Shown one piece after another: positions 1 to 6,822 of a stretch of 7,153 nt of DNA (positions are counted from its first letter, which is position 1; each line of letters opens with the position of its first letter). The position numbers and the translations under genes are program-made. Below the pieces are notes generated by a model. That model was not told where the DNA came from. It saw only the letters and a program-made list of their open reading frames with translations, and did no database searches. The DNA is from Actinomycetales bacterium (GTDB lineage: Bacteria > Actinomycetota > Actinomycetes > Propionibacteriales > Nocardioidaceae), in contig JAAZCT010000007.1 of the NCBI GenBank assembly GCA_012513165.1, positions 1 to 7,153 on the forward strand, given 5' to 3'.

Positions 1-894
1 CTCCAGGTCAACGAAGGCATTCCCGTCGCTGAACTGGCTGAACGGTTTGGGGTTAGCACCGCTCGTATCGCCAAGGAAGTATCAAGTTTGGCGATGACCG
101 GGACCCGCTCCAGCCATGCCGAGATGATCGGCATCGATTACGACTCGCTCGAAGACGGATATGCCTTCATACGAAACGCGGATTTCATGCCTCGTCCGCT
201 CCGACTTACCGTTCTCGAAGGCGCATCGCTTGTCGCTGCGCTAGGCGTGTTGCGCCAAATGGCCGATATCGATCAAGTAGAGATCATCGACCGGGTCACC
301 ACCAAACTTCATAGCGCGCTATCGACGAAGAACAGCAATGGCGTGGCCGTCCATGTAAACGCTCCCGCCGAAGACTTACGGGCATCGCTCAACGCTGCAA
401 TGCGTGACGGCTTGCAGGTGGAGATCGAGTATGCGTCGGAGCATTCAGACTCGGTGAGTTCTCGGATCATTGATCCACTCACCATCACCTTGGAACGCGG
501 TTCGGCTTACCTGACGGCTTGGTGCCACCGCGCGGAAGATCACCGGATCTTCCGACTCGACCGCGTAAATTCGCTCCGCGTGCTCGAGTCTGAAATCCAA
601 GCGCAACCACCCCGGCAACCGCTCGAACTATTCGATTTCGAAACGCGTGGCACCGCCGCAATTCTCGAAGTGAGCCCGGACGCGCGATGGATCATCGAAC
701 CCTGCGATTCCGAACTTATTTCGGAAGGAACCGGCGGCACGCAAACGGTTCGCGGCCACGTCGCGGATCTTCAATGGCTATTGCGGCTAGTGCTCTTGGC
801 CGGCACTGCGATTCGCGTCGTTGAGCCACGAGACTTAGCCGAGCAGGTGCGTGCTGCGGCTCGATCAGCCCTTACCGCGTACGATAGAAGTTAG
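1..894 (+). CDS. pafC: PafC-like WYL-domain transcriptional regulator (5' partial)
   Basis: The frame is open from base 1 to the TAG at 892-894, giving 297 visible residues. A start at the TTG of base 88 would be wrong, because the preceding codons encode a helix-turn-helix (visible residues 9-30, VAELAERFGVS...) typical of the PafC N-terminus. The WYL domain lies at about residues 134-197, with SAYL (168-171) at the WYL motif and RIFRLDRV (182-189) closing it. A C-terminal WCX-type segment covers about 214-294. The segment around NADFMPRPLRLT is also typical of PafC. Mycobacterial PafC is about 316 residues, so roughly 20-35 residues are probably missing on the left. In mycobacteria PafB and PafC together activate a LexA-independent DNA-damage response. 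pafB is expected just upstream but is not visible. tatA follows after 21 bases. A fused PafBC protein cannot be excluded because the true start is outside the window. Confidence 0.88.
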   Translation, partial: LQVNEGIPVAELAERFGVSTARIAKEVSSLAMTGTRSSHAEMIGIDYDSLEDGYAFIRNADFMPRPLRLTVLEGASLVAALGVLRQMADIDQVEIIDRVTTKLHSALSTKNSNGVAVHVNAPAEDLRASLNAAMRDGLQVEIEYASEHSDSVSSRIIDPLTITLERGSAYLTAWCHRAEDHRIFRLDRVNSLRVLESEIQAQPPRQPLELFDFETRGTAAILEVSPDARWIIEPCDSELISEGTGGTQTVRGHVADLQWLLRLVLLAGTAIRVVEPRDLAEQVRAAARSALTAYDRS

Positions 895-905
895 TTAGTC
901 GATCT

Positions 906-910
906 AGGAG
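906..910 (+). promoter_or_regulatory. Shine-Dalgarno site of tatA
   Basis: AGGAG ends five bases before the ATG at 916. It is the clearest ribosome binding site in the window and fixes the tatA start. It lies in the 21-base gap after the pafC stop, which suggests tatA is read from the same transcript. Confidence 0.75.
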
Positions 911-915
911 TCACC

Positions 916-1122
916 ATGCCCGGTCCCACAGAAATTCTCATTGTCTTGGGAATCGTCCTTTTGCTTTTCGGCGGACGCAAACTGCCAGAGCTTGCTCGTG
1001 GCACAGGTCGCGCATTACGAATCTTTAAGTCCGAGGTCAAAGAACTCGACGAAACCCCTACCACCATGGACATCGAGGACGAAGCTACTGAAGGCGAGAA
1101 ACCTTCACAAGAATCCGCTTAA
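916..1122 (+). CDS. tatA: Sec-independent (twin-arginine) translocase subunit TatA
   Basis: This 68-residue protein has the full TatA layout. A short periplasmic N-terminus is followed by one membrane helix (about residues 5-17), the FG hinge (F18-G19), the amphipathic helix GRKLPELARGTGRALRIFKSEVK (described here from G20 to K42) and an acidic, disordered tail. E6 sits where E. coli TatA has the polar Gln8. TatA forms the translocation element that carries folded proteins with RR signal peptides across the membrane after TatC recognises them. The ATG at 916 has an AGGAG five bases upstream. The tail is short; from memory the M. tuberculosis protein is 83 residues. tatC starts five bases after the stop. 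It could in principle be a TatB-like paralogue, but the short tail and the tatC linkage favour TatA. No tatB is in the window; actinobacteria usually carry it elsewhere. Confidence 0.95.
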   Translation: MPGPTEILIVLGIVLLLFGGRKLPELARGTGRALRIFKSEVKELDETPTTMDIEDEATEGEKPSQESA

Positions 1123-1127
1123 ATCTC

Positions 1128-1955
1128 GTGGCACGAAAGAAGAAGCCGCCAAAATCGGTTGGCGGCCATATGCCGTTGATGGACCACATGCGCGAACTTC
1201 GCTCGCGGCTGGTCAAGTCGATGATGGCTATCGTTGTTGGCGTCGTCGTTGCGTGGATCTTCTATCCTGAGATCCTTGCGTGGCTAGTTGCACCTTATGA
1301 GCAGGTTCGGCCTTCGCTCGAGGAAAAGGGCATCAACACACAGTTGGTGATGACGGGCATCGGCGGCGGCTTCCAATTTCAACTCAAAGTGAGTTTGATT
1401 GCTGGCCTGCTGGTTTCAAGCCCCATTTGGATTTGGCAATTATGGTCGTTCGTTTTGCCGGCCATGTTCAAACACGAACGGCGCATCGTACTCGGGCTTA
1501 CGGCCGTGTGCGTTCCGCTGTTTTTCGGTGGAGTCATGCTGGGCTATTGGGTTTTCCCCAAGGCGATTCAGCTGTTGGTTGGGTTCGTCCCTGAGGAGTG
1601 GGTCTCGCTCCTCTCAGGCGCCGCCTACCTAACATTTGCTATCCGGATGATGTTGCTTTTTGGTGTCGGGGCACTATTGCCGGTTGTCGTCGTGGTGCTC
1701 AACCGGATCGGTTTGGTCAGCGGTGCACAACTGTCTCGCGCACGGCCGTGGATCATCGTCGGCATCTTCGCTTTCGCGGCGATTGCGACGCCCACCGTCG
1801 ATCCCATCACGTTCCTGTTCCTGGCAATTCCGATGACATTCCTGCATCTCATCGCAGAGCGCATTTCCGTGTTCTCCGATCGCCGCAAGAAAAACAGAAC
1901 GCCCGAACTCGACGACGCAGAAGTTTCGGACATCGACGACCCGACGGCCGTCTAA
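1128..1955 (+). CDS. tatC: Sec-independent (twin-arginine) translocase subunit TatC
   Basis: TatC is the polytopic membrane receptor for twin-arginine signal peptides. The 275-residue protein has six hydrophobic segments (about 31-47, 82-105, 119-142, 170-190, 207-222 and 226-243). The cytoplasmic N-terminal motif HMRELRSRL (E23, R25) and the first-loop motif FKHERR (E117) match the signal-peptide binding site (E. coli Glu15, Arg17 and Glu103). P56, F108 and the TPTVDP loop with D225 are also present. One expected residue is missing: the TM4 motif reads FGVGALLP (178-185), with L183 where E. coli TatC has Glu170. The chosen start is GTG at 1128, five bases after the tatA stop and without a Shine-Dalgarno, so translation probably depends on coupling to tatA. 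An ATG at 1170 (residue 15) would also keep all conserved motifs, so the basic leader MARKKKPPK is less certain. The C-terminal tail is charged and cytoplasmic. Confidence 0.96.
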   Translation: MARKKKPPKSVGGHMPLMDHMRELRSRLVKSMMAIVVGVVVAWIFYPEILAWLVAPYEQVRPSLEEKGINTQLVMTGIGGGFQFQLKVSLIAGLLVSSPIWIWQLWSFVLPAMFKHERRIVLGLTAVCVPLFFGGVMLGYWVFPKAIQLLVGFVPEEWVSLLSGAAYLTFAIRMMLLFGVGALLPVVVVVLNRIGLVSGAQLSRARPWIIVGIFAFAAIATPTVDPITFLFLAIPMTFLHLIAERISVFSDRRKKNRTPELDDAEVSDIDDPTAV

Positions 1956-1984
1956 GCCACGCTGCCTGGGTCTCACCAGCCCAA

Positions 1985-2000
1985 CAACTACTGTTGAGGC
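1985..2000 (+). promoter_or_regulatory. Possible -10 element for a leaderless helY transcript
   Basis: TACTGT at 1989-1994 fits the actinobacterial TANNNT -10 pattern and ends six bases before the ATG at 2001, the spacing expected if transcription starts on the A of the start codon. The GAGG at 1996-1999 is too close to the ATG to be a normal ribosome binding site. No convincing -35 is seen. A five-base inverted repeat (CAACA 1982-1986, TGTTG 1992-1996) overlaps the hexamer and could be chance or an operator. This is inference from pattern only. Confidence 0.35.
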
Positions 2001-4736
2001 ATGCCGACGCCCGCGGAACAGTACGCCCAGTTCAAGGCCGATCAAAAGTATCCGCTGCTGACTGCGTTCAAGGACTCGATTTCTTTCGAGTTAGATACGT
2101 TTCAGATCGACGGCTGCAAAGCGCTCGAAGACGGTCACGGGGTCTTGATCGCCGCACCCACCGGTGCCGGAAAGACCATCGTCGGTGAGTTCGCTGTTCA
2201 CATGGCGCTCGCCACCGGTCGCAAGTGTTTCTACACCACACCCATCAAGGCCCTCTCAAATCAAAAGTATTCGGATTTGGTGGCGCGCTACGGTACAGAC
2301 CAAGTCGGCCTACTGACGGGCGACAACTCGATCACCTCCGAAGCCCCCATCGTGGTGATGACCACCGAAGTATTGCGAAACATGATTTATGCCGGTTCGT
2401 CCACGTTGTCCGGTTTGAGTCATGTGGTGATGGACGAGGTTCACTATCTCGCCGATCGGTTCCGCGGCGCGGTGTGGGAGGAAGTCATTATCGGGCTGCC
2501 CGATTCAGTCGCGATCGCCTCGCTCTCGGCCACCGTCTCGAACGTTGAAGAGTTTGGCGAATGGCTGAGCACCGTGCGCGGTGACACCGTCACCATTGTG
2601 GAAGAGAAGCGCCCTGTGCCGCTGCACCAGCACGTGTTGGTGGGACGCAACCTTTACCCCTTGTTCGAGACAGACAAGCCCGGGGACAACCGCGTCAACC
2701 GCGAGCTCGAACGCATGGCCCGAGACGACGCCCAATGGAGTCGAGCTTTCGACAAGAACCGCTCACATACCCGCGGGAAAGGCTCCAAGCGTCCGCGCAG
2801 TCGGCACCGCACGCCGGATCGGGTCGATGTGGTCACTCAACTCGAAGCGGCAGGGCTGCTTCCAGCGATCTCATTCATTTTTAGCCGCAACGGCTGCGCC
2901 ACCGCAGTCGAACAGTGCCTACACGCGAATCTTCGTCTCACGCAGCCCGCCGAACGTGACCGGATCTTGGCCCACGTCGATCAAGCGTGTTCGCAATTAC
3001 CATCAGAAGACCTTTCCGTGCTCGGGTTCGAGAGCTTCCGCGAGGCACTCGGCCGGGGGATTGCGGCGCACCACGCAGGCATGCTGCCAACGTTCAAGGA
3101 GTGCGTGGAGGACCTTTTCAGCGAGGGCCTCGTCAAGATCGTGTTCGCCACTGAAACCCTTGCGCTCGGCATCAATATGCCTGCTCGTTCCGTGGTGATT
3201 GAACGCCTCACGAAGTGGAACGGCGAAACTCACGTGACGCTGTCACCGGGGGAATACACCCAACTCACGGGCCGCGCTGGCCGCCGTGGCATCGATATCG
3301 AGGGCCACGGAGTCGTGCTGTGGCAGCCGGGTCTAGACCCCCCCCATCTCGCGGGCCTCGCTTCCACCCGCACCTATCCGCTCAAGTCCTCGTTCCGACC
3401 TTCGTACAACATGGCCGTGAACTTGATTCCGCAACTCGGACGCGAAACGACTCGCGGCTTGCTCGAGCAGTCTTTTGCCCAGTTTCAAGCCGATCGCGCC
3501 GTTGTGGGCACCGCTCGCAAAGTGGCGAAGGCTGATGAGGCTCTCGCTGGCTATCAGGAGTCTGCCTCGTGCCATCTGGGCAATTTCACGGAGTATGCGG
3601 CGCTCCGACGCGAACTGAGCAAGGTTGAGTCACGAGGAGCCAAGTATCGCCGCGCCGTACTGCGGGACGAAGCAGCCGATTCACTGCGCGAACTCCACCG
3701 CGGAGACATCATCAGGGTTCCTGCGGGAAAATACGCGGGCCTCGCTGTCGTGGTCGATCCAGGTCCGCCCAACGATCCGTCTGGTCCGCGCCCGATGGTG
3801 CTCACCGAGGGCCGCCACGCACGGCGACTCACCTTGCTCGACTTTCCTCGCCCAGTTGCTGCGCTCGGAAATCTGAAGATTCCGAAGCATTTCAATCCGC
3901 GCACGCCCCAATCAAGACGCGACCTTGCCGCTGCGCTCATCACGCGAGGCCGGGATCTTCGCGATATCGACGCGCCCCGTTCGGGCCGTTCTCCAGTTGG
4001 GGAGGATCCGCAAGTCACTCAAATTCGCGCCAAGCTCGCTGCTCATCCGTGTCACGAATGCCCCGAGCGCGAAACGCACGCCCGCTGGGCGGAACGCTGG
4101 CACAAACTCGAAAGCGAGACCGCAAGTCAGCGCCGGCGCATCGCCGAACGCACCAACACGATCGCGCGCCAGTTCGACCGCGTGTGTGCTGTGCTCGATC
4201 ACCTCGACTATCTCAACGGCGATGAAGTCACCGACAAGGGCCACCGACTGCAGCGCATCTACGGAGATTTGGATCTGCTGGTTGCCGAATGTCTCGACCG
4301 CAACCTCTGGGACGGTCTCAAGCCATCTGAATTGGCTGCCGTGGCCAGTGGCATGACGTTCGAATCGCGCAAAGGCGACGAGGGCCCCGGGGCGCGCATG
4401 CCCACCGCCAAGACCGTTGAGGTCGCCGAGCAGATGCTCGATACCTGGCACATCGTCGATCAACTGGAACGCCAACATCGCGTCGGCGAAAGCCGACAAC
4501 CAGATTTCAGTTTCGCGTTGGCCGTGTGGTCCTGGTGTGAAGGCGCTTCCCTCGATGTCACGCTCAGCAATGCCGACATCGCGGCAGGTGACTTTGTGCG
4601 CGCGATGAAACAACTCATCGACCTGGTGGCACAAATCGCTAGCGCGACCGAGTCAGACAGCGTTCGCAAAGCAGCGCGCAAAGCGCTCGATGGGCTGCGA
4701 CGCGGTGTAATCGAACAGTCTGCGGCTATCGGCTAG
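2001..4736 (+). CDS. helY: Ski2/Mtr4-like DEAD/DEAH-box helicase HelY
   Basis: This 911-residue superfamily 2 helicase is close in length to M. tuberculosis HelY (about 906). The motifs are in order: Walker A APTGAGKT (52-59), Ia around TTPIKALSNQKY (79-90), TGD (106-108), Walker B DEVH (145-148), SAT (176-178), FIFSRN (292-297), motif V ATETLALGINMPARS (383-397) and motif VI QLTGRAGRRG (421-430). A basic linker rich in Arg and Lys lies at about 250-275. A beta-barrel-like insert covers about 565-620 and a C-terminal DSHCT-type helical domain about 735-905. A Cys/His cluster, HPCHECPERETH (682-693), precedes the DSHCT domain. The family unwinds RNA or DNA with ATP; the exact bacterial substrate is not settled by sequence. 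The start at ATG 2001 is 45 bases after tatC, has no usable Shine-Dalgarno and may be leaderless. An 8-C run at 3338-3345 is in frame. Confidence 0.96.
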   Translation: MPTPAEQYAQFKADQKYPLLTAFKDSISFELDTFQIDGCKALEDGHGVLIAAPTGAGKTIVGEFAVHMALATGRKCFYTTPIKALSNQKYSDLVARYGTDQVGLLTGDNSITSEAPIVVMTTEVLRNMIYAGSSTLSGLSHVVMDEVHYLADRFRGAVWEEVIIGLPDSVAIASLSATVSNVEEFGEWLSTVRGDTVTIVEEKRPVPLHQHVLVGRNLYPLFETDKPGDNRVNRELERMARDDAQWSRAFDKNRSHTRGKGSKRPRSRHRTPDRVDVVTQLEAAGLLPAISFIFSRNGCATAVEQCLHANLRLTQPAERDRILAHVDQACSQLPSEDLSVLGFESFREALGRGIAAHHAGMLPTFKECVEDLFSEGLVKIVFATETLALGINMPARSVVIERLTKWNGETHVTLSPGEYTQLTGRAGRRGIDIEGHGVVLWQPGLDPPHLAGLASTRTYPLKSSFRPSYNMAVNLIPQLGRETTRGLLEQSFAQFQADRAVVGTARKVAKADEALAGYQESASCHLGNFTEYAALRRELSKVESRGAKYRRAVLRDEAADSLRELHRGDIIRVPAGKYAGLAVVVDPGPPNDPSGPRPMVLTEGRHARRLTLLDFPRPVAALGNLKIPKHFNPRTPQSRRDLAAALITRGRDLRDIDAPRSGRSPVGEDPQVTQIRAKLAAHPCHECPERETHARWAERWHKLESETASQRRRIAERTNTIARQFDRVCAVLDHLDYLNGDEVTDKGHRLQRIYGDLDLLVAECLDRNLWDGLKPSELAAVASGMTFESRKGDEGPGARMPTAKTVEVAEQMLDTWHIVDQLERQHRVGESRQPDFSFALAVWSWCEGASLDVTLSNADIAAGDFVRAMKQLIDLVAQIASATESDSVRKAARKALDGLRRGVIEQSAAIG

Positions 4737-4757
4737 CCACCAAGCGCCCGTGGCCTA
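4734..4757. terminator. Weak inverted repeat between convergent helY and exonuclease genes
   Basis: GCCAC at 4736-4740 can pair with GTGGC at 4750-4754 around a nine-base loop. With a one-base bulge the pairing can be extended into both stop codons (TAG 4734-4736 and, on the minus strand, TAG 4757-4755). No T-run follows on either strand, so a classical intrinsic terminator is not supported. It is the only structure in the 18-base gap that could stop the two converging transcripts. Confidence 0.2.
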
Positions 4758-5666
4758 CGCGCGTATCGATTCGATCGCGGCTTTGGCCCGCGCTGCAGGC
4801 CTGCCCAAGCCCCACAGAGCAGCGAACTCATCAAACGCAGCCCACTGCGGTTGAGCCAAGGTCGGCACGGAATCAAGTTCAAGCCCGCGGCCAACCGCAA
4901 TCACCTGCCGTACCGCGTCGAGGTACTCACGCGAGGCCAACAGATTGGCTCGAATCCTGGGCGTCAACGATCCGTGTTCGCCCGCCGCTGCGGTCACGAT
5001 CGATTCCAGATCCCCAAGCTCTGTGAGTAGTTTCGCGGCCGTCTTATCGCCGATGCCTGCCACGCCAGGCAGGCCATCTGAAGTATCGCCGCGCAGTGCC
5101 GCGAAATCCAAGTACTGTCCGGGACCGAGCCCATATTTCTCGGCGAGCCATCCATCGGTGACGTGCTGAAGTTTCTTCATGCCCGCGCCCGTGTAAATCA
5201 CGGAGACGTTCGCCGGATCGTCGACCAGCTGGAACAAATCACGATCGCCGCTCACGACGCGCGTCTCGCCCGTCCACGTGCGGCTCAGCGCACCCAGCAC
5301 GTCATCGGCTTCTTGATCCTGGCGGCCGACCACTGGGATGCCCAGCAGCGAAAGCGCTTCACGCACCAGCGGAATCTGGGGCACAAGTTGTTCCGGAACA
5401 TCCTCGGCGCTGTCTGTTCCGGCGACCACTCGATGTGCCTTGTATTCCGGCACCAACGCCACGCGCCAAGCGGGGCGCCACGCATCGTCCCACGCAGCAA
5501 CCACCTGATTAGGTTCGAACTGTTCAATCAACGTGGCAACGGCATCGAGCGTGCCGCGCACCGCGTTAATCACGGTTCCGTCAGGCGCCGTGACACTGCT
5601 CGGCACGCCATGGAAAGCCCGGAAGTAGATCGTTGCCGTATCGATTGCCATCAAACGCTGTGTCAT
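4755..5666 (-). CDS. Stand-alone 5'-3' exonuclease (FEN / PolA N-terminal type)
   Basis: The 303-residue protein matches the 5'-nuclease domain of DNA polymerase I without a polymerase domain. The metal-binding acidic residues are all present: D9 (AIDTA), D60-D61 (AAWDD), E119, D121 and D122 (QEADD), D141 and D143 (SGDRDLFQL), and D194 and D197 (LRGDTSDGLPG). YKAHR (75-79) matches the conserved YKxxR motif. A helix-hairpin-helix follows, GVAGIGDKTA (201-210), which grips duplex DNA. Such enzymes remove RNA primers and 5' flaps in replication and repair. From memory M. tuberculosis Rv2090 has the same position and orientation beside helY. The ATG at the minus-strand position 5666 is the chosen start, without a clear Shine-Dalgarno; an ATG five codons inward (minus-strand 5651) keeps D9 and is also possible. 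Its stop is 18 bases from the helY stop, and it is divergent from the dipeptidase gene. Confidence 0.93.
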   Translation of the reverse strand: MTQRLMAIDTATIYFRAFHGVPSSVTAPDGTVINAVRGTLDAVATLIEQFEPNQVVAAWDDAWRPAWRVALVPEYKAHRVVAGTDSAEDVPEQLVPQIPLVREALSLLGIPVVGRQDQEADDVLGALSRTWTGETRVVSGDRDLFQLVDDPANVSVIYTGAGMKKLQHVTDGWLAEKYGLGPGQYLDFAALRGDTSDGLPGVAGIGDKTAAKLLTELGDLESIVTAAAGEHGSLTPRIRANLLASREYLDAVRQVIAVGRGLELDSVPTLAQPQWAAFDEFAALWGLGRPAARAKAAIESIRA

Positions 5667-5705
5667 AGAAAGCTCGCAAGTCGCTAGGGGAGTGGGCCAA
5701 GTCCG

Positions 5706-5711
5706 ATCTTA
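5706..5711 (-). promoter_or_regulatory. Possible -10 element of the exonuclease gene
   Basis: On the minus strand the sequence TAAGAT fits TANNNT and would place a transcription start about 32-33 bases before the ATG at 5666. No good -35 hexamer is found 17 bases further upstream. The hexamer lies in the 73-base divergent spacer shared with the dipeptidase gene. Pattern only. Confidence 0.28.
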
Positions 5712-5727
5712 GGGTGGCGCGGCGAAG

Positions 5728-5733
5728 TAGGCT
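5728..5733 (+). promoter_or_regulatory. Possible -10 element for a leaderless dipeptidase transcript
   Basis: TAGGCT fits the TANNNT -10 pattern and ends six bases before the GTG at 5740, so transcription could start on the first base of the start codon. The AGGG at 5735-5738 is too close to the GTG to act as a Shine-Dalgarno. The spacing equals that of the TACTGT in front of helY. No convincing -35 hexamer is seen. Confidence 0.35.
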
Positions 5734-5739
5734 CAGGGT

Positions 5740-6822
5740 GTGACTTCCCGAATTGCTCAAGCACAAGAACTAATGTCTATCCATGGTGTCGATGCATTGA
5801 TCGTCTCGCCGAGCCCTGACCTTCGCTATCTCAGCGGTTATGCAGCGTTGCCGCTCGAGCGACTCACGGCGCTCATCGTCAGGGCCGAGGACGATCCGGT
5901 CTTGATGGTACCCGAGTTAGAAGTAGCCGCAGCCCGGGCGGCTGGCGTCTCGTTCGAGATCACGTCGTGGGCTGAAACCGAAGATCCTTTCGCGCTCATC
6001 GCCACGCTGCTCAGCGACGCCGACGTTATCGGCGTGGACGACAGAATGTGGGCGTCGCGCCTTTTCGCCATCCAAGAAGCACTACCTGAAACAAGCCTGA
6101 CAGTAGGCGGCTCGATTATTGCAGAGCTTCGTATGACCAAGGAACCCGAGGAAGTCGCCGCATTGACCGACGCCGGGGCCGCCATCGACCGAGTCCACGA
6201 TCGGATGCACGAGTGGCTGCGAGCCGGGCGCACCGAGCGCGAAGTCGGGGCAGACATCGCCCGGGCCATCCTCGACGAGGGCCATGACCAGGTCGATTTC
6301 GTTATTGTCGCGTCCGGACCCAACGGCGCCTCACCACACCACGAAGTCTCCGATCGGGTGATCGAGGTGGGCGATCCTGTGGTGGTTGACATCGGTGGCA
6401 CCAACAAAGCTGGTTACTGTTCCGACTCGACACGTAACTATGTGGCCGGCCCCGAGGTCGATCCTGAGTACGCTGCCCTCCATGCAGTACTGCTAGACGC
6501 CCAAACTGCGCAACGTGCCGCCGCTCGTCCGGGAATCAGCGCGGAACAGTTGGACGCAGTCGGGCGAGACATCATCGAGGCCGCTGGCTTCGGCCCAAAC
6601 TTCATGCATCGCACGGGACACGGCATCGGCCTCGAGACTCACGAGGAGCCCTACATCGTGTCGGGCAGCGTCCGCATGCTTAAGCCAGGTATGGCATTTT
6701 CAATCGAACCGGGCATCTATCTGCCTGGCCGATTCGGCGCACGAATCGAAGATATCTTCGTGTGCACTGACGACGGCGCTGTTTCCTTGAACAACACGAG
6801 CCGGGAACTTCGTTTCCTGTGA
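5740..6822 (+). CDS. pepQ: M24-family Xaa-Pro dipeptidase/aminopeptidase
   Basis: This is a 360-residue cytosolic metallopeptidase with the pita-bread fold. An N-terminal creatinase-like domain (about 1-130, with the family motif SPDLRYLSGY at 25-34) precedes the catalytic domain. All five metal ligands are visible: D217 (VVVDIGG), D229 (YCSDSTR), H294 (RTGHGIGLETH), E323 (FSIEPGIY) and E337 (ARIEDIF). H200/H201 and H301 fit the substrate-binding histidines. No signal peptide is seen. Members cleave the bond before proline in Xaa-Pro dipeptides or at peptide N-termini; sequence alone does not separate PepQ from PepP. From memory the positional match in M. tuberculosis is Rv2089c, named pepE there. 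The GTG start at 5740 keeps the usual RIAQAQELM leader helix; an in-frame ATG at 5773 would remove eleven residues. It shares one base with the following membrane gene, so the two are probably co-transcribed. Confidence 0.92.
   Translation: MTSRIAQAQELMSIHGVDALIVSPSPDLRYLSGYAALPLERLTALIVRAEDDPVLMVPELEVAAARAAGVSFEITSWAETEDPFALIATLLSDADVIGVDDRMWASRLFAIQEALPETSLTVGGSIIAELRMTKEPEEVAALTDAGAAIDRVHDRMHEWLRAGRTEREVGADIARAILDEGHDQVDFVIVASGPNGASPHHEVSDRVIEVGDPVVVDIGGTNKAGYCSDSTRNYVAGPEVDPEYAALHAVLLDAQTAQRAAARPGISAEQLDAVGRDIIEAAGFGPNFMHRTGHGIGLETHEEPYIVSGSVRMLKPGMAFSIEPGIYLPGRFGARIEDIFVCTDDGAVSLNNTSRELRFL

Noticed and set aside
88..90. TTG as a start codon for pafC
   Set aside because: The reading frame continues upstream to base 1 and encodes a helix-turn-helix expected at the PafC N-terminus, so this is an internal leucine.
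166..171. SAYL instead of WYL as a degraded motif in PafC (coded near 502-513)
   Set aside because: The motif is variable in PafC proteins, the rest of the WYL domain (RIFRLDRV) is intact, and I recall similar variants in mycobacterial PafC.
1956..2000. Terminator after tatC
   Set aside because: Only short 4-5 bp pairings are possible and no T-run follows, so an intrinsic terminator is not supported.
1598..2188. Plus-strand open frame of 196 codons across the tatC end and helY start
   Set aside because: It is out of frame with two well-supported genes, rich in Arg and His as expected for a shifted frame, and resembles no family.
3912..4634. Long minus-strand open frame (240 codons) opposite helY
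   Set aside because: It lies wholly antisense to well-conserved helY coding sequence, shows no recognisable domain, and long antisense frames are common opposite GC-biased codons.
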